Assembly: GCA_902770835.1 (NCBI GenBank)
Contig: CACXUM010000033.1
Location: forward strand, 1 to 48,962
Length of the DNA: 48,962 nucleotides
Origin: an uncultured Bacteroidia bacterium
Lineage (GTDB): Bacteria; Bacteroidota; Bacteroidia; Bacteroidales; F082
Direction of reading: 5' to 3'
Every line of letters starts with the position of its first letter. The stretch's first letter is position 1. The notes under the pieces were generated by a model, which did not search any database, had not been told where the DNA came from, and was given only the letters and a program-made list of their open reading frames with translations. Made by a program: the position numbers and the translations under genes. Below are positions 42,761 through 48,962 of the stretch, in pieces.

Positions 42761-43618
42761 TCACCGAAAAACCAAAGCAAAAACCGTCATGTTTTCGTCG
42801 CTTTGTTCGAGGAGCAAGGTGCCGTTGTGCCGCACCATGATTTGCTTTGAAAGGCTCAAACCGATGCCCGTGCCGTTGGGTTTGGTGGTATAGAACGGGA
42901 TGAAAATCTCTTCGATCTGCCGCAGCGGAATGGGCTTGCCATTGTTCGTCACGCGGATGACGGTTTGGTCTTCCGAGTTCAAGTCGGCGGTGATGCGGAT
43001 GGAGTTGGCACCGGCTTGTATAGCGTTCTTAATCAGATTGTTGAACACCAGCATCAGTTGGCCTTCGTCGGCGTAGATGAGCAGGTCGGGCGTTTTGGCG
43101 GTGTAGGAAAGCGAGGCACCTTGCTCGGCGATTTTGGCCTTGTTGAGAAGCAAGACCCTGTCCATCAATTCGTCCACCATCACGGCCTTGCGCACGGGTG
43201 GCTGGGCATTGGCGAGGCTACGGTACGACTCCACGAAGCGCACCAAGTCCTTCGACGAGGCCGAGATGGTTTCCAAACCCGCCTTCACGTCCACGCCTTC
43301 CTCGTTGATGAGCGCGTCGCTCAGCGAGGCGATAGGCGCGACGGTGTTCATAATTTCGTGCGTCATCACGCGGAAAAGCTTGCTCTGCGTGGCTTCCTCG
43401 TTCACCGCCGTGCGCCGCTCGAAAATGCCCCGGATGCGGTTGAGCGTGCGGTTCATGGCCGACTTGCCGCTAAAGCGGAAGTTCAGTTCGCCGTCCTCCA
43501 AGGCATCCATCATGAAGGCCACCTTGCGGACTTCGCGCCGCCTGACGATCCAAGCCGTCAGCACGACGGCCAAAACGACCGCCGCCACAACAACCGCTAT
43601 CCATTCCCAAGTGCTCAT
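42761..43618 (-). CDS. Sensor histidine kinase, short form
   Basis: 285 aa. One membrane helix (about 6-26), then a HAMP-like linker (LNFRFSGKSAMNRTLNRIRGIF, about 45-66) followed almost at once by the phosphoacceptor box LFRVMTHEIMNTVAPIASLSD with His87. The N box (FNNLIKNAIQAGANS), an F-box-like FIPFYTTKPNG and the GTGIGLSLSKQI G box are complete. Relatives that I recall carry a PAS domain of about 110 residues between linker and His box; it is absent here, an in-frame shortening that may be natural. ATGA overlap (43615-43618) with the NtrC-type regulator gene upstream makes them a pair. The signal is unknown. Confidence 0.88.
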   Translation of the reverse strand: MSTWEWIAVVVAAVVLAVVLTAWIVRRREVRKVAFMMDALEDGELNFRFSGKSAMNRTLNRIRGIFERRTAVNEEATQSKLFRVMTHEIMNTVAPIASLSDALINEEGVDVKAGLETISASSKDLVRFVESYRSLANAQPPVRKAVMVDELMDRVLLLNKAKIAEQGASLSYTAKTPDLLIYADEGQLMLVFNNLIKNAIQAGANSIRITADLNSEDQTVIRVTNNGKPIPLRQIEEIFIPFYTTKPNGTGIGLSLSKQIMVRHNGTLLLEQSDENMTVFALVFR

Positions 43619-44964
43619 ATACCGTATTTCTTTAGGCGACTGTACAAAGTCGGGCGACTGATATTCAAGGCTTTGGCCACCAAAGTCAGGTTGCCGTTGT
43701 AGGTTTTCATCGCATTGCGGATGACTTGTTCCTCGGCACTTTCAAGGGTTTGGTTTTGCGGTTTTGGTTCCTTTTCGTCCATCAGTTCCGAGGCACGGAT
43801 TTGGAGGTCGGCAGCGCGCACCAGTTCGGTTTCGGAATAGATAACCGCCTTCTCAATGCAGCCTTGCAGCTCACGGATGTTGCCGCTCCAACGGCAACGC
43901 TTCAGGAGGTTCAACGCTTCTTCGGAAAGGCCTTGCGCCTTGCGGTGGTATTTTTCGGCGTATTGCTTGATGAAAAGCTCTGACAATGAGACAATTTCGT
44001 CGGGACGCTCACGCAAGGGCGGCAAGTTGAGCACCACCGTGTTGATGCGGTAGAACAAGTCCTCGCGGAACCGACCTTCCTTGACCATCGCGGGCAGGTC
44101 CATGTTGGTAGCGCAAATCAGGCGAATGTCGATGGGAATGGATTTCGTGTCGCCGACGCGAGTGATGCTTCGGTTTTGGATGACACGCAACAGTTTGGCT
44201 TGTTCGCTCAGCGGAATGTTGCCGATTTCGTCCAAGAAAAGCGTCGTTCCTTGCGCCTGCTCAAACTTCCCGATGTGGTCGGCGTGTGCATCGGTGAAAG
44301 CGCCTTTCACATGGCCGAACATCTCGCTCTCAAACAGCGTCTCGGTGATGGCACCAATATCGACGCTCACCATCGGCTTGGTGGCGCGAAGCGAAAGTCG
44401 GTGTATCTCGTTGGCCAACACATCCTTACCTGTTCCGTTCTCACCAGTAATTAATAAGGTGGCCTCGGTCGGGGCCACTTTTTCCACCATCTCGCGCAGT
44501 TGCTTCATTGCCTTGCTCTTGCCCCATTGCATGGCAGGCGGGGGATTGGCGGAAGTGCCTTTCGCGGCAGCATTACGGTGTTTCTTGCAGGCTTCTTCAA
44601 GCGTGGCGAGGAGTTTGGCGTTATCCCATGGCTTCACCACGAAGTCGAAGGCACCGCGTTTCATGCCTTCCACGGCGAGGGCGATGTCGGCGTAGGCCGT
44701 GAACAGCACCACCTGCACATCGGGAAAGTCGCGCTTGAGTTCGGAAAGCCAGAAGAGGCCCTCGTTGCCTGTGTTGATGTCGGTCTCGAAGTTCATGTCA
44801 AGCAACACCACGTCGGGTTTGAAGGTTCGCATGGTTTCCATCAGCACCTTGGGCGAAACGATGAGTTCCACCTCGGCAAAACGCATCGGCAGCAGAATCT
44901 TCAGCGCCGAGCGGATGCCCGCGTTGTCATCGACGACTAGGATTTTTGATTTGAGTTTGGGCAT
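43615..44964 (-). CDS. Sigma-54-dependent response regulator (NtrC family)
   Basis: 449 aa. Receiver domain (1-125) with Asp56 in VVLLDMNFETD as phosphoacceptor and Lys111 in VVKPWD. An AAA+ sigma-54 activation domain (about 145-380) has Walker A GENGTGKD (174-181), the sigma-54 contact loop GAFTDA (221-226; GAFTGA in most NtrC proteins), Walker B TTLFLDEIGNIPL, and the Arg fingers in GRFREDLFYRINTV. A Fis-type helix-turn-helix ends the protein (LTLVAKALNISRPTLYSRLKKYGI). It would drive RNA polymerase with sigma-54 from enhancer sites; targets are unknown, though FtsX-type transporter genes lie nearby. Partner kinase overlaps by 4 bases. Confidence 0.94.
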   Translation of the reverse strand: MPKLKSKILVVDDNAGIRSALKILLPMRFAEVELIVSPKVLMETMRTFKPDVVLLDMNFETDINTGNEGLFWLSELKRDFPDVQVVLFTAYADIALAVEGMKRGAFDFVVKPWDNAKLLATLEEACKKHRNAAAKGTSANPPPAMQWGKSKAMKQLREMVEKVAPTEATLLITGENGTGKDVLANEIHRLSLRATKPMVSVDIGAITETLFESEMFGHVKGAFTDAHADHIGKFEQAQGTTLFLDEIGNIPLSEQAKLLRVIQNRSITRVGDTKSIPIDIRLICATNMDLPAMVKEGRFREDLFYRINTVVLNLPPLRERPDEIVSLSELFIKQYAEKYHRKAQGLSEEALNLLKRCRWSGNIRELQGCIEKAVIYSETELVRAADLQIRASELMDEKEPKPQNQTLESAEEQVIRNAMKTYNGNLTLVAKALNISRPTLYSRLKKYGI

Positions 44965-44967
44965 AGT

Positions 44968-45387
44968 TTATTGATATAGAATTGCCACCATTTCAGCAGG
45001 TGTGACCACAAAAGGTTTCTTCGGAAAATGCTTAATGTTTCCCGTGACCAGATAGGCATCATCCTTGCTCAGTGTGACTTCATAAAACACAACATCTTTA
45101 GGGTCGGGGAAAACGCCTTCAAAGGTGGTTGCTCGTCCTAATTTCAGTCCTATCGTTTTCATTAGAATCTCCACCAAATCAACATCTTCCTTTTGAAAAG
45201 GGAATTTACTACGGCCCAATACGTCTTTATATTCATCGAGAATCTCATCATTATACAGAGGAGTTATTCTGCCATCAAGAATAGCCTCAAAAACACGTGA
45301 TGTATTTGATTCTTTGTTATTCTTCGACAATAAAGCAGAAACAATGACATTGGTGTCGATGACGGCAAAAACCTTATTTCTTCCCAT
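44968..45387 (-). CDS. PIN-domain toxin
   Basis: 139 aa. PIN-domain ribonuclease fold of the COG1569 type: AVIDTNVIVSALLSKNNKES (first acidic residue Asp12), YNDEILDEYKDVLGR (Glu and Asp in the second block), and KDVVFYEVTLSKDDAYLVTGNIKHF with the third and fourth acidic positions. Such toxins cut RNA using Mg2+. It overlaps the upstream RelB/DinJ-like antitoxin gene by 14 bases, so the pair is translationally coupled. Gap to the response regulator gene is 3 bases, so readthrough could join them. Confidence 0.87.
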   Translation of the reverse strand: MGRNKVFAVIDTNVIVSALLSKNNKESNTSRVFEAILDGRITPLYNDEILDEYKDVLGRSKFPFQKEDVDLVEILMKTIGLKLGRATTFEGVFPDPKDVVFYEVTLSKDDAYLVTGNIKHFPKKPFVVTPAEMVAILYQ

Positions 45388-45670
45388 AGCGAACCTCGTG
45401 GATTATGTCATTAATTTCTTCAAGCGAGAGGTCCTGTAATCCAGCAGCGGCCGCATCAGCCCTCATTCTTTCGTACGCAAGCCTTGCCTTTCTTCTCACT
45501 TCCTCTTCAGATTCCGTCTTAATTTCAAAAGGAATCCTACATTCGCGCACGACGGTTTTTATAAACAGCATCAGCGCAGAGGTATTGCTGAGGCCGAACT
45601 CATCGCAAAGGACATCGAATCTTCGTTTCAAGTCGCTATCGACTCTAATGGACATGGTTGTTTGTGACAT
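45374..45670 (-). CDS. RelB/DinJ-like antitoxin
   Basis: 98 aa. A ribbon-helix-helix N-terminus (TTMSIRVDSDLKRRFDVLCDEFGLSNTSALMLFIKTVVRE, about 4-43) is the RelB/DinJ DNA-binding dimer domain. The basic and acidic C-terminal half should wrap the toxin. In classical pairs RelB/DinJ goes with RelE/YafQ; here the partner is a PIN-domain protein. It starts after a -7 motif at 45700-45708 and probably represses its own promoter. Confidence 0.88.
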   Translation of the reverse strand: MSQTTMSIRVDSDLKRRFDVLCDEFGLSNTSALMLFIKTVVRECRIPFEIKTESEEEVRRKARLAYERMRADAAAAGLQDLSLEEINDIIHEVRYGKK

Positions 45671-45699
45671 ATTGCTTTATATTTTAATGGTTTTGTAAT

Positions 45700-45708
45700 G
45701 CAAAAGTA
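45700..45708 (-). promoter_or_regulatory. -7 promoter motif for toxin-antitoxin pair
   Basis: Reads TActTTTGC on the minus strand, exact consensus, 29 bases before the ATG at 45670. TTACATCGTA-like wording just upstream may be the antitoxin site. Confidence 0.65.
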
Positions 45709-45793
45709 CGATAAATTTCATTACATCGTACAGATTTTTCAATTTCGCTCAAATTACCGAAAAAAAATTACCGAAAAAACATAATTTCCAAGA

Positions 45794-45880
45794 TCACTCC
45801 TTCTGCAACACATCCACCGGATTGGTCTTGGCCGCCTTCAAGGTCTGCCAAAGCACCGAAAGGAAAGCCATCACGAGGGA
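45794..45880 (-). pseudogene. Remnant of FtsX permease C-terminus (1)
   Basis: Reads SLVMAFLSVLWQTLKAAKTN then PVDVLQKE and a stop on the minus strand. This is the last membrane helix and the conserved A-A-x-x-NPV tail of FtsX/MacB-type permeases, with no gene body upstream of it. Confidence 0.75.
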
Positions 45881-45925
45881 AAATGATTGAGGTTTTGCAT
45901 TGTTTTGTGGATTTTGTGATTAGAA

Positions 45926-45972
45926 TTACTCACTCCGCAAAGACCTCACCGGATTCATCGTTGCCGCCCGCA
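45926..45972 (-). pseudogene. Remnant of FtsX permease C-terminus (2)
   Basis: Reads LRAATMNPVRSLRSE and a stop on the minus strand, 13 of 15 residues identical to the end of the intact permease gene (LRAATMNPVKSLRNE at 46150). Its body is missing. It shows that tandem paralogues once lay here. Confidence 0.78.
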
Positions 45973-45975
45973 AAC

Positions 45976-46143
45976 AAACTACGGATTCCACGGATTTGAC
46001 GGATATGCTTCCGAAAATTTTCGGGATGCAAGCATCCAATTCCTACGGATAGGCTAACGCCAGCAGGAATCCGTACCAATCGGACGCTTGCGTCCTCCAA
46101 ATTTCTTGTCGGACATCCGTTTAATCCGCGCAATCCGTAGTTT
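45976..46143. repeat. 28-bp inverted repeat with nested stems
   Basis: Arms 45976-46003 and 46116-46143 (start AAACTACGGATT; about 5 mismatches over 28 bp). Inside are TCCGAAAATTTTCGG, CGGACGCTTGCGTCC and further ATCCGTA/TACGGAT wording. The whole 168 bases could fold as a branched hairpin, like a small palindromic element. Confidence 0.75.
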
Positions 46144-46149
46144 CTCAAA

Positions 46150-48504
46150 TTATTCATTCCGCAGCGACTTCACCGGATTCATCGTGGCCGCCCGCAAACT
46201 GCGCAAGGTGACCACCGCTATCGTTACACCCAAAACAGCCAACAACGCAAGTGCAAACACCCAAACATGCAGCGGCACTTGATAGGCAAAGCCCTCCAAA
46301 TAACGCTTCATAATGACGATGCTCACCGGCACGGCAATCACGAAGCACACCAGCACAATCTTCACAAAGCGCGAGTTGAACATCGCCAAAACCTGCCCCA
46401 CCGTGGCACCGTGTACACGACGGATGCCGATTTCCTTGCGGCGGTGCTCCGTCTCGAACATCACCAAGCCGAACACGCCCATCAGCGAGATGACGATGGC
46501 CAAAATCGTGAACAGATTGACCAACTTCGAGAGGTTTTGCTCCTTTTTGTATTGGCTCTCAATGGATTGCGAGAAAGGTTGAACCTCGAATGACATACCA
46601 TCGCCCAAGTCGGGGTCGAGGTCGTTGAGGGTTTTCGTGATGCGCTCCATCAGGGCGGGGACATCCACGCCGGCTTCAGTGCGAATGAAAAGTCGCATAC
46701 ACGGTCGCGCCGGTTCCTTGCCGTAAATAAAGAACGCAAACGGGGTAACGGGTTGGCGCAGCGAGGCAAAATTGAAGTCCTTGCAGAAACCAGCGATTTC
46801 TTCTATGCCGTTCCAACCTTCCAATTGGTCGTCAAGGGTGATGTCGTACAAATCGCGTGCGGTCTCATTGAAGATATACACACCATCCGATTGCTCGTCG
46901 GCGGGAGTGAAATCACGGCCTTCCACGATGTCGATGCCCATAAAACGCAGGAAGTTCCACGAGACGGGATAGACCTGCCAACTGGCTTCCTCGCCACGCA
47001 CTCGGCGTCCCCAACTCATTCGTGTATCGCGCACAAATGCGCCGTCGCCCCAAGCAATGTCCTTGATGGCGGCATCGGCCCGCAACTGGCTCTCCACGGC
47101 TTCGCGGTTGTTGGCGAGGTCCCACGACACCTGCGACTGCAACAGACATTCCTGATCGAATCCCAATTCGTGTTCCATCATATAGCGGCGTTGCTCGTGG
47201 ACGAATATCGCACAGATAATCAGTATGATGGAAACGGTGAACTGCAAGCCAATCAAGCCAATGCGGAAGGTCTTGCCCTTTTGTGTGGTGCCGAGGGTAC
47301 CTTTCAGGGCGAAAGCGGGATTGAACGAGGTGGCGAACAAAGCGGGATAAATGCTGGCTGCCACCGAAATGAACAAACCCAAGCCAACGGTCAAGGCGAC
47401 GATGCCCCAATTGTGGCCAAATCTGAGCGAGGTGTCAATCAGCGAGGCCAAGGTGGACTGCCTGAACAGCGTAATCACAGCCACCGCCAAACCCAAGGCA
47501 ATGACAACCATCAGCAGCGACTCACCCACCGACGACATCACTAACTGGAAACGGCTGCTACCCAATATCTTGCGCGTGTTGATATTGCGCAGACGCAGCG
47601 GCACCATCGCGAAGAAGAAGTTGATGTAGTTGATGAAAGCAATGACCACCACGAAAATGGCAATGACGAGCAAGGTCATTGTTGTGGTTTTGTTGCCCGA
47701 CTTGCCTACAGGGAAGCCATCTTCGGGAAAATACATATCCGTCAATAGTATCGGATGAATCCACGATTTCACTTCCTCATCATTGGCAGCGGGATTGTCC
47801 ACAGCTATCAAAAACTGGCGCCAAAAAGGCTTTGAGATTTCGTCGATTGAATTGGGATCGGCGCCTTTGCGCAACTTAACGAAGTAATGAAACCCGAACT
47901 CTCTCCAATCATCGATGAATCGGTCTCCAAAGTTATATACCATATCGAAAGCGCCGAGATCGCTATTGCGCGGCATATCCTTGTAGATAGCTGCCACGGT
48001 GGCATCGGCCCATTTCATTCCTGCCTGGTACTGGAACGGGTCGCCCACTTGAAGTCCGAAACGCTTTGCCGCCGATTCCGAGAGGGCAAAGGCATCGCCT
48101 TGCCAGTTGTCCCAACTGCCAGAAACGAGTTCAAAGCCGAACACTTCGATGGTGGGTGGGGTGAAACGTGCCATTTCGGCCTCAACCAGCGGCTGGTTGT
48201 CGCCTAAGCGGATATTTCGATACTCGCCTTCAAGTTTGGCATAGCCACCGACTTCAATGTCAGGCGAATTAGCGACGACTGCTTCGCCCAAGGGACGGCT
48301 CATCCAAGGCATATAGCCTGAAAAGCCTTGTTCTTTCCTCGCGAGGCAATAAATCCTGTCGCTGTCCTTAAGCCCCTTGTTGTAGGTGAGGTCGTGGTGT
48401 ACCTGCACGAGGATGATATAGAGCGCGGCGAAGGCTGCCGTCAAGCCCAAGATGTTCAGGATGGAAGACACGAGGGAGGTCTTGCCTTTTTTATAGATTC
48501 TCAT
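46150..48504 (-). CDS. FtsX/MacB-type ABC transporter permease
   Basis: 784 aa, inner membrane. One helix at about 15-36 is followed by a periplasmic domain. Three helices lie at about 280-305, 330-352 and 372-395. Another pair-start helix is at about 420-442 (GLIGLQFTVSIILIICAIFV), then a second periplasmic domain to about 655. The final three helices are at about 660-682, 712-732 and 748-770, ending LRAATMNPVKSLRNE. This two-unit layout is the Bacteroidota form of MacB/FtsX permeases, which use a separate ATPase to move substrates or energise envelope processes. No ATPase gene is in the window. ATGA overlap (48501-48504) with a small frame upstream. Confidence 0.92.
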   Translation of the reverse strand: MRIYKKGKTSLVSSILNILGLTAAFAALYIILVQVHHDLTYNKGLKDSDRIYCLARKEQGFSGYMPWMSRPLGEAVVANSPDIEVGGYAKLEGEYRNIRLGDNQPLVEAEMARFTPPTIEVFGFELVSGSWDNWQGDAFALSESAAKRFGLQVGDPFQYQAGMKWADATVAAIYKDMPRNSDLGAFDMVYNFGDRFIDDWREFGFHYFVKLRKGADPNSIDEISKPFWRQFLIAVDNPAANDEEVKSWIHPILLTDMYFPEDGFPVGKSGNKTTTMTLLVIAIFVVVIAFINYINFFFAMVPLRLRNINTRKILGSSRFQLVMSSVGESLLMVVIALGLAVAVITLFRQSTLASLIDTSLRFGHNWGIVALTVGLGLFISVAASIYPALFATSFNPAFALKGTLGTTQKGKTFRIGLIGLQFTVSIILIICAIFVHEQRRYMMEHELGFDQECLLQSQVSWDLANNREAVESQLRADAAIKDIAWGDGAFVRDTRMSWGRRVRGEEASWQVYPVSWNFLRFMGIDIVEGRDFTPADEQSDGVYIFNETARDLYDITLDDQLEGWNGIEEIAGFCKDFNFASLRQPVTPFAFFIYGKEPARPCMRLFIRTEAGVDVPALMERITKTLNDLDPDLGDGMSFEVQPFSQSIESQYKKEQNLSKLVNLFTILAIVISLMGVFGLVMFETEHRRKEIGIRRVHGATVGQVLAMFNSRFVKIVLVCFVIAVPVSIVIMKRYLEGFAYQVPLHVWVFALALLAVLGVTIAVVTLRSLRAATMNPVKSLRNE

Positions 48505-48644
48505 GATGTTGAATTGTTGATTGTTGAATTGTTGTCTAAACGAACAAGTCTTTTGTATATTTTCTCTGCTTTTTCAAGTCCGAAAGCCATTACCAGTTTT
48601 TCAAAAAGTAACTGCTTGATTTTTAGATTTTTTCGGTTTTTCAT
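48501..48644 (-). CDS. Possible small protein before FtsX permease
   Basis: 47 aa if started at the ATG at 48644 (MKNRKNLKIKQLLFEKLVMA, then FGLEKAEKIYKRL). The central part would form a basic amphipathic helix. The tail NNSTINNSTS comes from low-complexity DNA. Its stop overlaps the permease start (ATGA), the pattern of translational coupling, but it also overlaps the end of the DUF2807 gene by 44 bases in another frame. I do not recognise it; it could be chance. Confidence 0.35.
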   Translation of the reverse strand: MKNRKNLKIKQLLFEKLVMAFGLEKAEKIYKRLVRLDNNSTINNSTS

Positions 48645-48962
48645 CGCAACACTTTTTGTTGGTTTTCGCATTTTCCGAGTCAATCCGACTGATTTTTCCG
48701 CCTATGTTGGTGCCTCTCACTTTGACAGTGCCAAAGTATCTGATAGTCCCAGAGCCAGCGATGTTGTAATCCATCGTTTCCAACTCGCAGCGGGTCTCCA
48801 CCGAACCCGTGCCGGCCACGGAAATGTCCGCGCTTTTCACCGCACCCGCCTTGATGACGATTGCTCCCGCACCGGCCACGTTCAAATCCGCATAGTCGGA
48901 ATGGAGATTCTTGCACACCAACTGACCCACGCCTGCGACATTCAAGTCCACACGGTCGGAAT
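48601..48962 (-). CDS. DUF2807 (head GIN domain) protein, C-terminal part
   Basis: About 120 residues are visible; the 5' end lies beyond the window. The sequence is a regular beta-helix ladder with the DUF2807 repeat pattern: VDLNVAGVGQL, ADLNVAGAGAIVIKAGAVKS, ADISVAGTGSVE, MDYNIAGSGTIRYFG, and TNIGGKISRID, then a Lys-rich tail. Proteins with this domain are usually exported with a signal peptide and often lie beside membrane transporters or regulators. Function is unknown. It precedes the FtsX permease in the same direction and may share its operon. Confidence 0.85.
   Translation of the reverse strand, partial: SDRVDLNVAGVGQLVCKNLHSDYADLNVAGAGAIVIKAGAVKSADISVAGTGSVETRCELETMDYNIAGSGTIRYFGTVKVRGTNIGGKISRIDSENAKTNKKCCDEKPKKSKNQAVTF

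Larger units (their letters stand above)
45709..46149. other. Region with FtsX gene tails and inverted repeat
   Basis: About 440 bases without an intact gene: remnants of two permease gene ends (45794-45880 and 45926-45972), then a 28-bp inverted repeat with nested hairpins (45976-46143), then the end of the intact FtsX gene. Confidence 0.75.

Overview
The window is a stretch of a Bacteroidales (Bacteroidota) chromosome. Three things point there: the Bacteroidota -7 promoter motif TAnnTTTG in front of many genes, two complete proteins with type IX secretion (T9SS) C-terminal sorting domains, and families largely confined to the phylum (Porin_10, DUF4421, DUF4290, Omp28-like, PorE-like OmpA, fused SecDF). 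Family or genus cannot be fixed from this sequence. A sialidase-like lipoprotein and secreted peptidase fit a host-associated or polymer-feeding anaerobe, which is inference.

Layout. Bases 1-141 hold the 3' part of a 5S rRNA and its terminator, so an rRNA operon lies to the left. 442-3037 is an exported pair: a small anchored protein and a repeat-rich lipoprotein that is frameshifted. 3437-13560 carries a Porin_10 porin, a CPA-type antiporter, a macro-domain-like protein, a DUF4421 barrel, a prolyl oligopeptidase lipoprotein and a PcrA/UvrD helicase. 13646-14053 has a decayed T9SS tail. 14054-24845 is mostly housekeeping: DUF4290-murA, a hipB plus internally deleted hipA, grpE-dnaJ, a NatAB-like ABC exporter and secDF. 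24974-31870 has a broken Bro-N gene between twin terminators, a PorE-like OmpA protein, purM, a small lipoprotein, a frameshifted prfA and pyrF. 31949-37032 (minus) has an Omp28-like T9SS protein, ilvE, a frameshifted methyltransferase and a lipoprotein. 37195-39587 is a vitamin B6 operon. 39607-48962 (minus) has a sialidase, an M28 peptidase, a NtrC-type two-component pair, a RelB/PIN toxin-antitoxin pair, an FtsX-type permease with remnants of lost paralogues, and a DUF2807 protein.

Most interesting system: a ThiD-like kinase domain fused to an AraC-type DNA-binding domain lies directly upstream of pdxS and pdxT with 2-3 bp gaps. The kinase half keeps its substrate-side motifs but has Asn at the catalytic Cys/Asp position and is shortened in the middle. 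Its promoter region contains two direct 10-bp repeats exactly 21 bp apart, a spacing typical of AraC-family half-sites. I read this as a candidate B6-sensing regulator made from a dead vitamin kinase.

Second theme: several genes have lost their middle sections (lipoprotein 735-3037, hipA, the Bro-N gene, prfA, possibly the histidine kinase and the ThiD-like domain), and one gene has a one-base homopolymer frameshift. Because prfA is essential, either the assembly has local errors or this genome has an unusual deletion habit. Raw reads would decide.
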